From Amphritea sp. (lineage in GTDB: Bacteria > Pseudomonadota > Gammaproteobacteria > Pseudomonadales > Balneatricaceae), in NCBI RefSeq assembly GCF_016744155.1, contig NZ_JADGEW010000002.1:164720-228719 (forward strand): DNA of 64,000 bases, given 5' to 3'. Under the pieces are notes generated by a model. The model made no database searches and was not told the DNA's origin. It saw only the letters and a program-made list of their open reading frames with translations. Made by a program: the position numbers and the translations under genes. How positions within the stretch are numbered: position 1 is the first letter of the stretch; each line of letters begins with the position of its first letter. Shown one piece after another: positions 9,425 through 19,174 of this stretch.

Positions 9425-10048
9425 ATGTTGTTTTCTTTACCTACACCGTTCTTTACCGGATTAGCGACCAGTGCCGGACTCATTATTGCGATAGGCGCTC
9501 AGAATGCATTTGTATTGAGCCAGGGCGTCAGACGTGAGCATCACTGGCCTATAGCGGCTCTGTGCAGCTTTATCGATGCGGTGCTTATTACATTAGGCAT
9601 TGCAGGCATGGGAGTACTAATAGGGCAATCAGAGGTGACACTTCAACTAATCACCTGGGGCGGTGCTCTGTTTCTGTTTTGGTATGGCGCGAATGCGCTC
9701 AGGTCCGCATTTCGTGACGAAGTCCTTGATCTGTCTGAGAATCAGTTTTCTGGCCTCCGTTCAGCATTGTTGACTACTTTGGCGTTGAGTTTACTGAATC
9801 CCCACGTGTATCTGGATACGGTGGTTTTACTCGGTGGAATAGGGGGGCAATATCCTGAATATGATCGTTACTGGTTTGGGGCTGGAGCGGCGTTGTTTTC
9901 TTTTCTTTGGTTCTTTTCACTCAGCTTAGGTGCCCGCTGGCTGGCCCCGCTGTTCCGCAGGCCAGTTAGTTGGCGTGTGTTGGATGGGCTTGTCTGCCTG
10001 ATGATGTGGGCGCTTGCCGGGTTACTGCTTAGCGACAATCTGGTGTAG
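9425..10048 (+). CDS. argO: ArgO, LysE-family basic amino acid exporter
   Basis: 207 residues, about six hydrophobic segments, with the family signature GLIIAIGAQNAFVLSQG near the N-terminus and LLNPHVYLDTVVLLG in the middle. These are LysE/ArgO hallmarks: an inner-membrane exporter of arginine (and lysine or analogues such as canavanine). Length fits the family (about 200-235). Divergent from argP, which presumably activates it when basic amino acids accumulate. Confidence 0.92.
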   Translation: MLFSLPTPFFTGLATSAGLIIAIGAQNAFVLSQGVRREHHWPIAALCSFIDAVLITLGIAGMGVLIGQSEVTLQLITWGGALFLFWYGANALRSAFRDEVLDLSENQFSGLRSALLTTLALSLLNPHVYLDTVVLLGGIGGQYPEYDRYWFGAGAALFSFLWFFSLSLGARWLAPLFRRPVSWRVLDGLVCLMMWALAGLLLSDNLV

Positions 10049-10096
10049 AGCGACTTATTACACCTGACTGATCGCTATCAGTTTCCCGCAAGCCGT

Positions 10097-11659
10097 TTAA
10101 CGTTTCAGTGTGCGGTTTACAATTTGAGACAGATCGGTCACCAGCTTCTCGAGTTTATCCGTGGCACTGTTTGTCCGGGCAATGGAGTCTTTATTGCTGT
10201 CGGAAATATCACGGATTGAAATGACAGAGCGACTCAGGCTTTCAGCGGTGCCGCTCTGTTCTTCTGCAGATACCGCTATCTGTTGGCTTTGTTGAGAGAT
10301 GAGGTCCAGTGACTGGCTTAGTTGGTCAAAAGCCTTGCCTGCGGTTTCCGCACGGCTAATACTTTCTTTTGCCTGAGTATGGGTTTTATTCATACTGCTG
10401 GCGGTTTGCTCGACCTGATGTTGAATAGCATCGATGCTGGTTTTAATCTGATTAGTGGCTTCCTGAGTTCGGGTTGCAAGGGTCCGAACCTCGTCGGCGA
10501 CGACGGCAAACCCGCGGCCATTGTCACCGGCCCGAGCGGCTTCGATTGCAGCATTCAGTGCCAGTAGGTTGGTTTGATCGGCAATGTCGTTGATCATGGT
10601 GGTAATGTTGCCGATCTCTTCGGTCTGGCTGTGCAGCTGATCTGATAACTCAGCAGCCTGGGCTACTTCTACCACCAGGAGCTCGATTGTCTTCATCATG
10701 TCATTAACCGAAGTACGGCCGATCAGTGCATCCTGAGCGGCTTGAAGTGTGACTTCTGAGGTTCGAGAGGTGTTTTCTGCCACATGGTGGGATGATGAGG
10801 CCATCTCGGTACTGACAGACGCGAGCATATCGCTTTCAAGGTTTTGCTGTTCAATGCCTGAGGTTGTCTGGTCAAGGCTTTGATGAGTCACTCCCATCAC
10901 GTTTCTCACCGTTACAATAGCGTCTTCAACACGCCCGGTAACTGTTCTCAGGCGTGCTTCAAGCACCAGGTTTGATAACTGGAAAGTTCCAATCTCATCC
11001 ATTCGACCGGTCAACGCCTTTTGTGCAATTGGGTTGTTAAAAATCTTGAGTGCTTGCGCTGAACGGTTGCTCAGTGGCGATAGTAGCCAATAGATAAGCC
11101 CGGTAAACGACAGAGTCATCAAGCTGGACAGAATAAGCTTCAACGCGTTGTCCAGTGGGGCGACATTAACCAGTGTGACGCCGAGCAGGCCGCAGAAAGC
11201 AGAGGCTACAATTCTATTACTAAGCTGAACCCGTGAAAACGATACCCGTTTGGGCTTGGTATTAACTTGATCGTAGAGTCGTTGAGCGGACTCTTTTATC
11301 TCATCGGGAAGCCTTGTGCGGACCGACTGATAGCCTATCTTTTTCCCTGCTTCATCGTACAGTGGCGTGACATAGGCTAATACCCAGTAGAAGTCACCAT
11401 TCTTACAGCGGTTCTTTACAGCCCCTAACCAGGGCTCATCAATCTTAAGATTCTTCCACAGGTCTTCAAAGGCGGCTGCAGGCATATCAGGGTGTCGGAC
11501 AATATTATGGTTCTGGCCTATAAGCTCATCGTTGCTGTAACCGGCGATATCAATGAAGTTTTTATTGGCGTAGGTAATACATCCAGTGAGAGTTGTTGTA
11601 GAAATTAAACGGCATCCTTCTGGGACAAGCTGTTCATTCTGCTTCTGGTATGTAGACAT
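10097..11659 (-). CDS. Aer-like methyl-accepting chemotaxis protein with N-terminal PAS domain
   Basis: 520 residues. An Aer-type PAS domain occupies about 1-120 ([15 protein letters not shown], then [17 protein letters not shown]), followed by two adjacent hydrophobic segments (about 150-195) and a long coiled-coil signalling domain. The highly conserved hairpin tip is present: [18 protein letters not shown] followed by [15 protein letters not shown]. There is no periplasmic domain, so sensing is intracellular; Aer-type PAS domains bind FAD and monitor redox or respiratory state. AGAGGAAAT precedes the start. The receptor family is certain; the energy-taxis role is inferred from the PAS type. 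Confidence 0.93.
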   Translation of the reverse strand: MSTYQKQNEQLVPEGCRLISTTTLTGCITYANKNFIDIAGYSNDELIGQNHNIVRHPDMPAAAFEDLWKNLKIDEPWLGAVKNRCKNGDFYWVLAYVTPLYDEAGKKIGYQSVRTRLPDEIKESAQRLYDQVNTKPKRVSFSRVQLSNRIVASAFCGLLGVTLVNVAPLDNALKLILSSLMTLSFTGLIYWLLSPLSNRSAQALKIFNNPIAQKALTGRMDEIGTFQLSNLVLEARLRTVTGRVEDAIVTVRNVMGVTHQSLDQTTSGIEQQNLESDMLASVSTEMASSSHHVAENTSRTSEVTLQAAQDALIGRTSVNDMMKTIELLVVEVAQAAELSDQLHSQTEEIGNITTMINDIADQTNLLALNAAIEAARAGDNGRGFAVVADEVRTLATRTQEATNQIKTSIDAIQHQVEQTASSMNKTHTQAKESISRAETAGKAFDQLSQSLDLISQQSQQIAVSAEEQSGTAESLSRSVISIRDISDSNKDSIARTNSATDKLEKLVTDLSQIVNRTLKR

Positions 11660-11960
11660 TATTTCCTCTTACTGAGCCGTTAGATGCTCATATCCTGACT
11701 CACTGACACTGGTCGTTGTCTTAAGCCTGTTATGGCTTTAAGTCGATGATGTGAATATAGCTTTGTTCTGCTGCAATTGCTTATGAAAAGGTGCTCAGTT
11801 TGGGTGGGGGCTCCGTGCTTCAGCTCAAGAATTACTACTAAATAACTAATTTTTCAGTGCCAAGGGAGCATGGCTGGGTATCGGGTCTACTGATTACTAT
11901 TAACAGGTACTCAAAACAGCACCGCGAAGTGCGCTGTATAACAAAAAAGAGGCTTAGAAA
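11660..11960. other. 301-base divergent intergenic region
   Basis: Separates the chemoreceptor gene and the aldehyde dehydrogenase gene, so it must hold both promoters. No convincing sigma-70 or sigma-54 promoter, operator repeat or small gene could be assigned by eye. An A-rich stretch with GAGG lies just before the ATG at 11961. Confidence 0.4.
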
Positions 11961-13481
11961 ATGATTTACGCACAGCCAGGAACCGAAGGTTCAGTTGTTT
12001 CTTTTAAAGACCGTTACGCTAACTATATTGGTGGTGAGTGGGTTGCGCCTGTTAAAGGTCAGTACTTCCAGAATGTTACCCCAGTTACCGGTGAAGTGTT
12101 TTGTGAAATTCCACGTTCAACAGAAGAAGATATTAATCTGGCGCTAGATGCAGCGCATGCAGCTAAGGATGCCTGGGGTACTACCTCAGTAACCGAACGC
12201 TCTAATTTACTGCTTAAAATTGCAGATCGCATCGAACAAAATCTTGAACTGCTGGCTGTTGCCGAAACTTGGGACAACGGTAAAGCAGTACGTGAAACGA
12301 TGGCCGCTGACGTGCCACTTTGTGTTGACCACTTCCGTTACTATGCCGGTTGTATCCGTGCCCAGGAAGGTTCAATCGGTGATATCGATCAGAATACTGT
12401 TTCTTACCAGTTCCATGAGCCACTAGGTGTAGTGGGTCAGATTATTCCTTGGAACTTCCCATTGCTGATGGCTGCCTGGAAACTGGCACCAGCACTAGTA
12501 ACAGGCAACTGTGTTGTTCTGAAGCCTGCCGAGCAGACGCCGGTATCTATCCTGAAACTGATGGAAGTGATTGGTGACCTGTTACCACCGGGTGTACTGA
12601 ACGTAGTTAACGGTTTTGGTAAAGAAGCCGGTGAAGCGCTGGCGACCAGTACTCGTATCGCGAAGATCGCATTTACCGGTTCTACGCCTGTAGGTTCGCA
12701 CATTCTTAAGTGTGCTGCTGAAAATATCATTCCGTCTACGGTAGAGCTGGGCGGTAAGTCACCAAACATCTTCTTTGCTGACGTAATGAATCAGGAAGAT
12801 GAGTTTGTCAGTAAAGCGGTAGAGGGTGCAGTGCTGGCATTCTTTAACCAGGGTGAGGTGTGTACCTGTCCTTCCCGTTTGCTGATTCAAGAAAGTATGT
12901 ATGATGAGTTTATCGCTAAGGTTGTCGAGCGTGCTAAGCAGATCAAGCGTGGTAATCCACTGGATACCGACACTATGGTGGGTGCTCAGGCTTCTGAACA
13001 GCAATTCGATAAGATCATGTCTTATATGGATATCGGTAGAGAAGAAGGCGCTGAATTCCTGATCGGTGGTGATGCTCATGTAAACGATGGTGAGTTTGGT
13101 TCTGGCTACTACGTCCAGCCTACGCTGATGAAAGGTCATAACAAAATGCGCGTTTTCCAGGAAGAGATTTTCGGTCCTGTTGTTGCAGTAACTACCTTTA
13201 AAGATGAAGCTGAAGCGCTTGAAATCGCGAACGATACTGAGTTTGGTTTGGGTGCCGGTGTCTGGACCCGTGATATGAACCTTTCTTATCGTATGGGTCG
13301 TGGAATCCAGTCTGGTCGTGTTTGGACTAACTGTTATCACCTATATCCTGCACACGCAGCATTCGGTGGTTACAAGAAGTCTGGTGTAGGCCGAGAGACT
13401 CATAAAATGATGTTGGATCACTACCAGCAGACCAAGAACTTGTTGGTTAGCTACGATATCAATCCATTAGGTTTTTTCTAA
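11961..13481 (+). CDS. exaC: NAD-dependent aldehyde dehydrogenase, ExaC/AldB type
   Basis: 506 residues of the aldehyde dehydrogenase superfamily. Seen are the cofactor-binding [24 protein letters not shown], the general-base Glu in VELGGKSPN (about E262), and the catalytic Cys in FNQGEVCTC (about C301). The N-terminus ([15 protein letters not shown]) and the GEVCTC active site fit the ExaC/AldB acetaldehyde dehydrogenase branch that oxidises acetaldehyde to acetate in ethanol catabolism. In Pseudomonas, ExaC works with a PQQ-dependent ethanol dehydrogenase; a PQQ synthesis operon lies 4 kb downstream here but no quinoprotein dehydrogenase is in the window. The symbol is given by similarity. 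Confidence 0.85.
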   Translation: MIYAQPGTEGSVVSFKDRYANYIGGEWVAPVKGQYFQNVTPVTGEVFCEIPRSTEEDINLALDAAHAAKDAWGTTSVTERSNLLLKIADRIEQNLELLAVAETWDNGKAVRETMAADVPLCVDHFRYYAGCIRAQEGSIGDIDQNTVSYQFHEPLGVVGQIIPWNFPLLMAAWKLAPALVTGNCVVLKPAEQTPVSILKLMEVIGDLLPPGVLNVVNGFGKEAGEALATSTRIAKIAFTGSTPVGSHILKCAAENIIPSTVELGGKSPNIFFADVMNQEDEFVSKAVEGAVLAFFNQGEVCTCPSRLLIQESMYDEFIAKVVERAKQIKRGNPLDTDTMVGAQASEQQFDKIMSYMDIGREEGAEFLIGGDAHVNDGEFGSGYYVQPTLMKGHNKMRVFQEEIFGPVVAVTTFKDEAEALEIANDTEFGLGAGVWTRDMNLSYRMGRGIQSGRVWTNCYHLYPAHAAFGGYKKSGVGRETHKMMLDHYQQTKNLLVSYDINPLGFF

Positions 13482-13807
13482 GCCGATCTGTTGAAGCTAT
13501 AGCGATATAGCTGACGCAATTCCCGGGGTAGCCATGCTGCCCCGTTTGCAAATCTCCTACCGTCGTTTTGGAGACTTCGCACCGTAACCAGCTATTCATG
13601 GGCTGGTTGCATTCCGCAACTGGTATAGCACTTTGTACCGGGATTTGTCGGTGTTCTTTGGCGGCCCTTGGCCGCCCTTTTTCGTTCTTAACATGCCATC
13701 TTGAGTAGTCCACGCCTGAACCGCCTTGTATAGGCTATTCAACTCCAACTAAGCTGATATAAACGCCTCTATCATTAGAGTCGATCTGTTTTCTTGCTGG
13801 AGCAGGA
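13482..13807. other. 326-base intergenic region with serial hairpins
   Basis: No gene. Three stable inverted repeats follow each other: GGGGTAGC/GCTGCCCC (13525-13543), AACCAGC/GCTGGTT (13586-13608) and the terminator GGCGGCC/GGCCGCC (13660-13682). The stretch could be a structured 3' region of the aldehyde dehydrogenase mRNA or a small RNA ending at the terminator. The promoter for the cyclase at 13808 must lie in the remainder. Confidence 0.5.
13660..13682 (+). terminator. Rho-independent terminator after the aldehyde dehydrogenase
   Basis: A perfect 7-base GC-only stem, GGCGGCC-CTT-GGCCGCC, is followed by CTTTTT. It is in the right orientation to end transcripts coming from the aldehyde dehydrogenase gene 180 bases upstream. 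Confidence 0.85.
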
Positions 13808-15934
13808 ATGGAATTTACAAAAAAAATTTATAAATCACAGATGCGAACGCTCTGGTCGGTAATGGCGCTGATCGTTCTCTCTCTGGCCGCATTGTTGGCG
13901 TATTTCTTTACGATCAGTCATCAACATAGTGAGGCCCGTCTTAATACCTTCCAACAATCAATTGAGATGCAAATAAGCCGTAGGTTGAAGGGTGAAGTAT
14001 TGGCTGCCAGTGGTTATGCCGAAGCTAAGTATCAGCGCGCAGAGCAGGTACTCATGGCGCGCGCTCAGGATGAGGTGTTGCAAGCGTTAGAGGTGATGGA
14101 AGGCATTTATCAGCAGAACAAAAACATAATTTCAGAGGCTCAACTAAAACAGATTATGCTCGAATCTTTGCGCGGCGTTCGTTTTTTTAATGGGCGCGGA
14201 TACTATTTTGTCGGTGACTCTCAGGGGCAAAGTCTGCTTCTACCGACTCAGCCGGAACTGGAGGGAACATCGTTAATAGATCTTAAAGATGACAAAGGTA
14301 ATTATTTCGTTCGCCGCTTTACTCAGGTGATCGCTTCGGATGAAGGCAGAGGTTATGTTCGCTATCGCTGGTATCCCCCCGGCGATCAGCAAAATATGCA
14401 GGATAAAATCACCTATATTGCTCGCTTTGAACCTTTCAACTGGATGATTGGCGCGGGGGATTATGTTTTTAGAATTCAGAACGACCTGCAACATGACATT
14501 ATTGAATATCTTCAAAATATTCAGTTTGGCGAAGATGGTTATATCTCAGTGCTGGATAGCAAAGGGGGTATCATCGCTGGCAAAGGGGTGAGTCGATTAG
14601 TCGGGAAATACTCCTCTTTGCTGGAATCAGCAGAAGACCGAAAGCGCCTTGCAGCGGTTGCTTATCACGTAGGCACGGAAGGCTTCTTTCGCAGTGACTG
14701 GTATCAGGCCGACGGTACTCCGGTTAGTGATCAGCTGATATATGCAAAACCATTACCTATGTGGAACTGGGTTTTATTGGCAGGGGCTTATACGGACTCA
14801 AGTTTGGCGCTGTTGGAAACGCAGCGACAAGCCATTAGTCAGCAAGAGCGAAGTGATAGCTTACAGCTGATGGCTATGCTGGGCCTGATAATGGCTATCG
14901 CTTTACTCACAATGAGGTACTTCGCTCGCGGGTTTCAGCGAGTTTTTAGCGGCTATCAAACAGACCTCGATCAGCAGAACAAAGTGCTGATAGAAAATGC
15001 TCACTCCTTGGAGATCAGCGCCCGCATCGTCCAGGCGGCCCATGAAGGCATAATGGTAACGGATACGAATAACCGAATTATCAGTATTAACGAATCATTC
15101 ACTCGAATTACGGGTTATGAACTGGACGAAGTCATTGGGAAAGACCCTAAGTTATTAAAATCTTTCCGCCAGGACAGTGATTTCTATCGAGCACTATGGG
15201 ATGTTCTGAAGCGTAAGGGTGTATGGCATGGAGAGGTTTGGAATCGCCGTAAGAATGGCTCTCTCTATCCTCAGGCTCTGTCGATTACATGTCTTCGTAA
15301 TGATGCGGGGAACGTGGAGAACTATATTGGTACCTTTACCGATATAAGCCAGCGAAAAGCCTTCGAAGAGCAGTTGGAACATATGGCGCAAAGTGACTCT
15401 TTGACCGACCTTCCCAATCGTCGAACACTCACCGCCCGCTTGCAACACGAACTGGCCATTATTGGGCGAAACCCTGGGCGGCAGCTGGGTATCATCTTTA
15501 TGGATCTTGATAATTTCAAACCGATTAATGATACCTATGGCCATGGGGTGGGCGACCAGGTATTGATTACCATTGCCCGTCGGTTGAATGAAACCGTCCG
15601 TAGTATTGATATGGTTAGCCGGGTAGGGGGAGATGAATTCGTTATTATGCTGGGTAACCAGCCTGGTGATATGCAGCAGACAGCGATCAAGCTGGCTGAA
15701 CGAATTATTCAGGTTGTATCTGAGCCTATTATGATTGCCGGGGAGAGCTTTTCATTAACAGCGAGTCTTGGGATCTCTTTGGCGCCAGGTGATAGTAGCG
15801 ATGAGAGCCAATTGCTGGAATATGCTGATCTGGCGCTGTACCAGGCAAAGCGGCAAGGACGTAATAACTATAAACTGTTTGCCCTCTGGATGGCTGAAAA
15901 GCAGCAGGAACAAAGAGATCAGGGGAATAAATGA
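13808..15934 (+). CDS. Cache-PAS-GGDEF diguanylate cyclase
   Basis: 708 residues: membrane segment at about 15-37, a periplasmic double-Cache sensor (about 45-340, with GYYFVGDSQGQSLL and then FNWMIGAGDYV twice-repeated Cache-like features), a second membrane segment (about 355-372), PAS with PAC (about 405-520) and a C-terminal GGDEF domain with GGDEF at 607-611 and an RxxD inhibitory site (RSID). The cyclase core is intact and no EAL is present. Double-Cache domains sense small periplasmic ligands such as amines or carboxylates. A bacteriohemerythrin gene starts 93 bases downstream, suggesting an oxygen- or redox-linked signalling pair. Confidence 0.92.
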   Translation: MEFTKKIYKSQMRTLWSVMALIVLSLAALLAYFFTISHQHSEARLNTFQQSIEMQISRRLKGEVLAASGYAEAKYQRAEQVLMARAQDEVLQALEVMEGIYQQNKNIISEAQLKQIMLESLRGVRFFNGRGYYFVGDSQGQSLLLPTQPELEGTSLIDLKDDKGNYFVRRFTQVIASDEGRGYVRYRWYPPGDQQNMQDKITYIARFEPFNWMIGAGDYVFRIQNDLQHDIIEYLQNIQFGEDGYISVLDSKGGIIAGKGVSRLVGKYSSLLESAEDRKRLAAVAYHVGTEGFFRSDWYQADGTPVSDQLIYAKPLPMWNWVLLAGAYTDSSLALLETQRQAISQQERSDSLQLMAMLGLIMAIALLTMRYFARGFQRVFSGYQTDLDQQNKVLIENAHSLEISARIVQAAHEGIMVTDTNNRIISINESFTRITGYELDEVIGKDPKLLKSFRQDSDFYRALWDVLKRKGVWHGEVWNRRKNGSLYPQALSITCLRNDAGNVENYIGTFTDISQRKAFEEQLEHMAQSDSLTDLPNRRTLTARLQHELAIIGRNPGRQLGIIFMDLDNFKPINDTYGHGVGDQVLITIARRLNETVRSIDMVSRVGGDEFVIMLGNQPGDMQQTAIKLAERIIQVVSEPIMIAGESFSLTASLGISLAPGDSSDESQLLEYADLALYQAKRQGRNNYKLFALWMAEKQQEQRDQGNK

Positions 15935-16027
15935 CAGAGAAAATGCTTGAAATGTGCTTAAATAATGTCGATTAATAATTAAGTTTTATGGTTGTTATTT
16001 GTAATAAGTTTTTAAGGACCTTGCCTA

Positions 16028-16477
16028 ATGCCTGTTGTTTGGATGCCAAAGATTTCTACTGGAAATGACCTGATAGACCTGGATCACAAATATCTGATTG
16101 CGCTGTTTAATTCTGTTGAATTAGCGATTAGTAAGCCTGAAAATTTAAAATTTCTGCCGGTTTTCTTTCGTCAGCTGGTGGACTACACCCGAGAGCACTT
16201 TGACCGGGAAGAAAAGATCCAGTTAAAGATTCGCTACCCTCACTATGCTGAACATAAGATTGAGCATCAGCAGATTGTTGAACATCTGGAAAAACTTTAT
16301 CTTGAGGTTCAGACGTTGGTTGGCTCCGGTGATGCTAAGACTGCCCCAGAGGAGATTAGCGCTAAGTTAAATAATGAGATTATTAGTCTGGCGCGGGAAT
16401 GGATAATCGATCACCTGATCAAGACTGATGGTAAAATGGCGGTATTTCTGCGCAAACATCCACAGGATCTGAGTTGA
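16028..16477 (+). CDS. Bacteriohemerythrin
   Basis: 149 residues, single four-helix hemerythrin domain. The di-iron ligands are visible: H20 in DLDHKYL, H57 and E61 in HFDREE, H76 and H80 in HKIEH, and the last His in WIIDHLIKTD with its Asp. The protein reversibly binds oxygen at a non-haem di-iron site. It follows a Cache-PAS-GGDEF cyclase in the same orientation; in Vibrio a bacteriohemerythrin domain is fused to a GGDEF domain and controls its activity by oxygen, so a functional link with the neighbour is reasonable but inferred. Confidence 0.93.
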   Translation: MPVVWMPKISTGNDLIDLDHKYLIALFNSVELAISKPENLKFLPVFFRQLVDYTREHFDREEKIQLKIRYPHYAEHKIEHQQIVEHLEKLYLEVQTLVGSGDAKTAPEEISAKLNNEIISLAREWIIDHLIKTDGKMAVFLRKHPQDLS

Positions 16478-16527
16478 AACAGCTGAGACTGTTATAATGG
16501 ATTACGCTGATTAACATGGGTTGAGTT

Positions 16528-16941
16528 GTGCTGAAAATTTCCAATACTGTATCTATCCCGGATGATGAGATTGAATTGAGTGCGATTCGTGCTCAGGGTA
16601 GTGGTGGGCAGAATGTTAATAAAGTCTCGTCTGCGATCCACCTGCGTTTTGATATTGCTGCCTCATCACTGCCTGAAGTTTATAAAGAGCGTCTATTGCA
16701 ACTGAAAGACTCCCGTATCACCAAGGAGGGCGTGATTGTTATCAAGGCGCAGCAATTTCGAACCCAGGAAAAAAACCGGGATGATGCATTCAATCGTCTT
16801 CAGTTGCTGATAAAAACGGTTACCGTTGTGCAAAAAGCGCGTAAAGCGACTAAACCGAGCCGTTCAGCTAAGCGAAAGCGGGTGGATAGTAAGACTAAAC
16901 GGGGTAAGGTCAAGGTTATGCGGGGACGGGTAACAGATTAA
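16528..16941 (+). CDS. arfB: ArfB, peptidyl-tRNA hydrolase for stalled ribosomes
   Basis: 137 residues with the class-I release-factor GGQ motif in GSGGQNVNKVSSA (about 24-36), where the Gln positions water for peptidyl-tRNA ester hydrolysis, and a highly basic C-terminal tail (about 100-135) that in ArfB (YaeJ) enters the empty mRNA channel. There is no codon-recognition domain, so it rescues ribosomes stalled without a stop codon. The start is GTG at 16528; length matches E. coli ArfB (140). Confidence 0.93.
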   Translation: MLKISNTVSIPDDEIELSAIRAQGSGGQNVNKVSSAIHLRFDIAASSLPEVYKERLLQLKDSRITKEGVIVIKAQQFRTQEKNRDDAFNRLQLLIKTVTVVQKARKATKPSRSAKRKRVDSKTKRGKVKVMRGRVTD

Positions 16942-16973
16942 ATTCTTATTGGAAAAAACAAGGAAAAAACGAT

Positions 16974-17150
16974 ATGAAACTGATTAAACAGCTGGGTCTG
17001 CTCGCCGCTATGGGCGTTGCTGTAGTGTCATTGCAGGGCTGTTCTCCTGAAGTGGGGTCGAAAGAATGGTGTGCAGAGCTGAAAGAGAAGCCTAAAGGTG
17101 ACTGGTCCGCTAATGAGGCCAAAGACTTTGCTAAAAGTTGTCTTTTCTGA
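16974..17150 (+). CDS. Small DUF3012 lipoprotein
   Basis: 58 residues. The N-terminus is a lipoprotein signal peptide with the lipobox LQGC (Cys about residue 23), and the mature part GSKEWCAELKEKPKGDW followed by ANEAKDFAKSC is the DUF3012 family. Two Cys in the mature domain may form a disulfide. Likely an outer- or inner-membrane lipoprotein of unknown function. AAGGAAAA lies upstream of the ATG, and a strong terminator follows the stop. Confidence 0.85.
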   Translation: MKLIKQLGLLAAMGVAVVSLQGCSPEVGSKEWCAELKEKPKGDWSANEAKDFAKSCLF

Positions 17151-17166
17151 AAATCAGTAAGTATAG

Positions 17167-17191
17167 AAAACCGCCTTATGGCGGTTTTTTT
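17167..17191 (+). terminator. Rho-independent terminator after the DUF3012 gene
   Basis: AAAACCGCC-TTAT-GGCGGTTTT stem followed by more T residues, 17 bases after the stop codon. It separates the arfB/DUF3012 unit from the pqq operon. Confidence 0.9.
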
Positions 17192-17309
17192 ATAGACTAA
17201 AACAGGAGGGAGTTTAGTTCCAAAGTACCATATGGGTTTGGCCGTTCACTTCATATTATTAATAACAGTCATAAGACTGGAAAATCTAATAACAATAGAG
17301 GTAATGCAT

Positions 17310-17381
17310 ATGTGGACTAAACCAGCTTACACAGATCTGCGCATCGGTTTTGAAGTAACAATGTACTTCGCTAACCGCTAA
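17310..17381 (+). CDS. pqqA: PqqA, precursor peptide of pyrroloquinoline quinone
   Basis: 23 residues starting MWTKPAYTD and ending MYFANR. It carries the conserved Glu15 and Tyr19 (E-V-T-M-Y) that are crosslinked by PqqE and become the PQQ backbone. The sequence is essentially the Pseudomonas-type PqqA. An in-frame ATG two codons earlier (17304) is too close to the AGAGG ribosome site (17297-17301), so 17310 is chosen. The gene heads the pqq operon. Confidence 0.96.
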
Positions 17382-17391
17382 GCAATCTATC

Positions 17392-17418
17392 AAGCTCCGC
17401 CCTAGGGTGGAGCTTTTT
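17392..17418 (+). terminator. Terminator or attenuator between pqqA and pqqB
   Basis: A long near-perfect hairpin, AAGCTCCGCCC-TA-GGGTGGAGCTT with one G-T pair, followed by TTT, lies 10 bases after the pqqA stop and 40 before the pqqB start. A hairpin here would let pqqA mRNA exceed that of pqqB-E, as expected when a precursor peptide is consumed stoichiometrically and the enzymes are catalytic. Confidence 0.8.
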
Positions 17419-17457
17419 AGTTTTTGCCCCTTCAGAATTGCCGACAAGATAATAACA

Positions 17458-18378
17458 ATGAAAATTCAGATTCTAGGTTCCGCAGCCGGTGGCGGGTTCC
17501 CTCAGTGGAATTGTAACTGCCGCAACTGTGCCGGCTATCGTGCCGGAACGCTCAATGCAAAGGCTCGCACTCAGTCATCCATCGCGATAAGCGCAAACGG
17601 TGAAGACTGGATTCTATTTAATACCTCACCTGATATACGTCAGCAGCTGGCAGACTTCTCGCCGATGCAGCCTAATCGTAAGATCCGTGATACCGGTATA
17701 GCGGCAATTGTCTACATGGATAGCCAGATTGACCATACCACCGGCCTGCTGATGTTGCGGGAAGGTTGTCCCCATGAGGTCTGGTGTACCGATATGGTCT
17801 ATCAGGATCTGACCACCGGTTTTCCTGTTTTTAAAATGCTGGAACACTGGAACGGCGGCATTAAACGTAACGCTATCCCGGTAGAAGAGGGAAACAACAG
17901 CTTCGTGATTCCTCAGGTCCCCGAATTTAAGCTGACAGCGGTTGCGCTGCTTAGTAGTGCGCCCCCTTATTCACCGCATCGTAACGATCCCCACCCAGGG
18001 GACAACATAGGTATCCTGATAGAAGATACCCGCAGCGGGAAAAAACTGTTCTATGCACCTGGCCTTGGCCAGATTGAACCCCACCTGAAACCGATTATGA
18101 AAGACGCGGATTGTTTGCTGGTTGATGGCACTATCTGGCGTGACGATGAGCTGCTCACCACCGGTGTTGGCGATAAGCTCGGTGTCACTATGGGTCATCT
18201 GGCTCAGTCGGGAGAGGGTGGCATGATTGAATTTCTGGATACGCTGGAAAAGCCCCGGAAAGTTCTGATCCACATAAACAATACCAATCCGATTCTGGAT
18301 GAAGATTCACCGGAACGGGCTGAAGTTTTCGTCCACGGTATCGAAATCTCCCATGACGGAATGAGTATAGAGCTGTAA
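17458..18378 (+). CDS. pqqB: PqqB, metallo-beta-lactamase-fold PQQ biosynthesis protein
   Basis: 306 residues from ATG 17458 ([18 protein letters not shown], then the Cys-rich CNCRNC that binds structural zinc), with a metallo-beta-lactamase-like fold. PqqB is an iron-dependent hydroxylase acting on the crosslinked Glu-Tyr intermediate. The frame is open further upstream, but a start there would lie within the pqqA-pqqB hairpin and the family begins [13 protein letters not shown]. pqqC starts 10 bases after the stop. Confidence 0.95.
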   Translation: MKIQILGSAAGGGFPQWNCNCRNCAGYRAGTLNAKARTQSSIAISANGEDWILFNTSPDIRQQLADFSPMQPNRKIRDTGIAAIVYMDSQIDHTTGLLMLREGCPHEVWCTDMVYQDLTTGFPVFKMLEHWNGGIKRNAIPVEEGNNSFVIPQVPEFKLTAVALLSSAPPYSPHRNDPHPGDNIGILIEDTRSGKKLFYAPGLGQIEPHLKPIMKDADCLLVDGTIWRDDELLTTGVGDKLGVTMGHLAQSGEGGMIEFLDTLEKPRKVLIHINNTNPILDEDSPERAEVFVHGIEISHDGMSIEL

Positions 18379-18388
18379 GAGGTTAGCT

Positions 18389-19174
18389 ATGAACGCACAA
18401 GTTAACGAAGCAGGTAAAAACAAGCCCCTGCCACCAATGAACCGGGATGAATTTGAACAGGCACTGCGGGCTAAAAGTGCTTTCTATCATACCCAGCACC
18501 CGTACCATGTCGCTATGTATAACGGCAGCTGTACGAAAGAGCAGATTCAGGGCTGGGTTGCTAATCGGTTTTACTATCAGATCTCGATACCGGTTAAAGA
18601 TGCGGCCATTATGGCCAACTGTCCTGATCGCGATGTACGCCGTCACTGGGTGCAGCGAGTACTGGATCATGATGGCTATGATGGTGCTGTCGGGGGGATC
18701 GAAGCCTGGTTACAGCTGGGTGAAGCGGTTGGCTTGACCCGCGAAGAGATTCTCTCCCAGGAGCATGTATTGCCGGGTGTGCGTTTCGCTGTGGATGCTT
18801 ATGTAAACTTCGCCCGTCGGGCGACCTGGCAGGAAGCGGCCAGCTCCTCTCTGACTGAACTGTTTGCGCCAACTATCCACCAGAATCGTTTGGACAGCTG
18901 GCCTGGGCACTATCCCTGGATCAAAGAGGATGGCTATCAGTACTTCCGTAATCGTCTGACCGAAGCGCGTCGTGATGTGGTTCATGGGTTAGAAATTACC
19001 CTGGAGCATTACACTACCCGGGAGCAGCAGGAACGGATGCTGAATATCCTTCAATTTAAGCTGGATGTGCTCTGGAGTATGCTGGATGCAATGACCATGG
19101 CCTATGAGATGGAACGTCCTCCTTACCATACGGTGACCGATAAAAAGGTCTATCACAAAGGGTTGTTTTCATGA
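18389..19174 (+). CDS. pqqC: PqqC, pyrroloquinoline-quinone synthase
   Basis: 261 residues, all-helical PqqC/TenA-like fold. [36 protein letters not shown] and [14 protein letters not shown] match the family closely. PqqC is the cofactor-less oxidase that performs the final ring closure and eight-electron oxidation to PQQ. It overlaps pqqD by 4 bases (ATGA), indicating translational coupling. Length fits the family (about 250). Confidence 0.96.
   Translation: MNAQVNEAGKNKPLPPMNRDEFEQALRAKSAFYHTQHPYHVAMYNGSCTKEQIQGWVANRFYYQISIPVKDAAIMANCPDRDVRRHWVQRVLDHDGYDGAVGGIEAWLQLGEAVGLTREEILSQEHVLPGVRFAVDAYVNFARRATWQEAASSSLTELFAPTIHQNRLDSWPGHYPWIKEDGYQYFRNRLTEARRDVVHGLEITLEHYTTREQQERMLNILQFKLDVLWSMLDAMTMAYEMERPPYHTVTDKKVYHKGLFS

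Noticed and set aside
12059..13340. Long minus-strand open frames opposite the aldehyde dehydrogenase gene
   Set aside because: Antisense shadows of a strongly conserved gene; their translations show no family features.
17407..17457. Upstream extension of pqqB
   Set aside because: It would start inside the terminator-like hairpin; the family starts [13 protein letters not shown] at 17458, with its own ATG.
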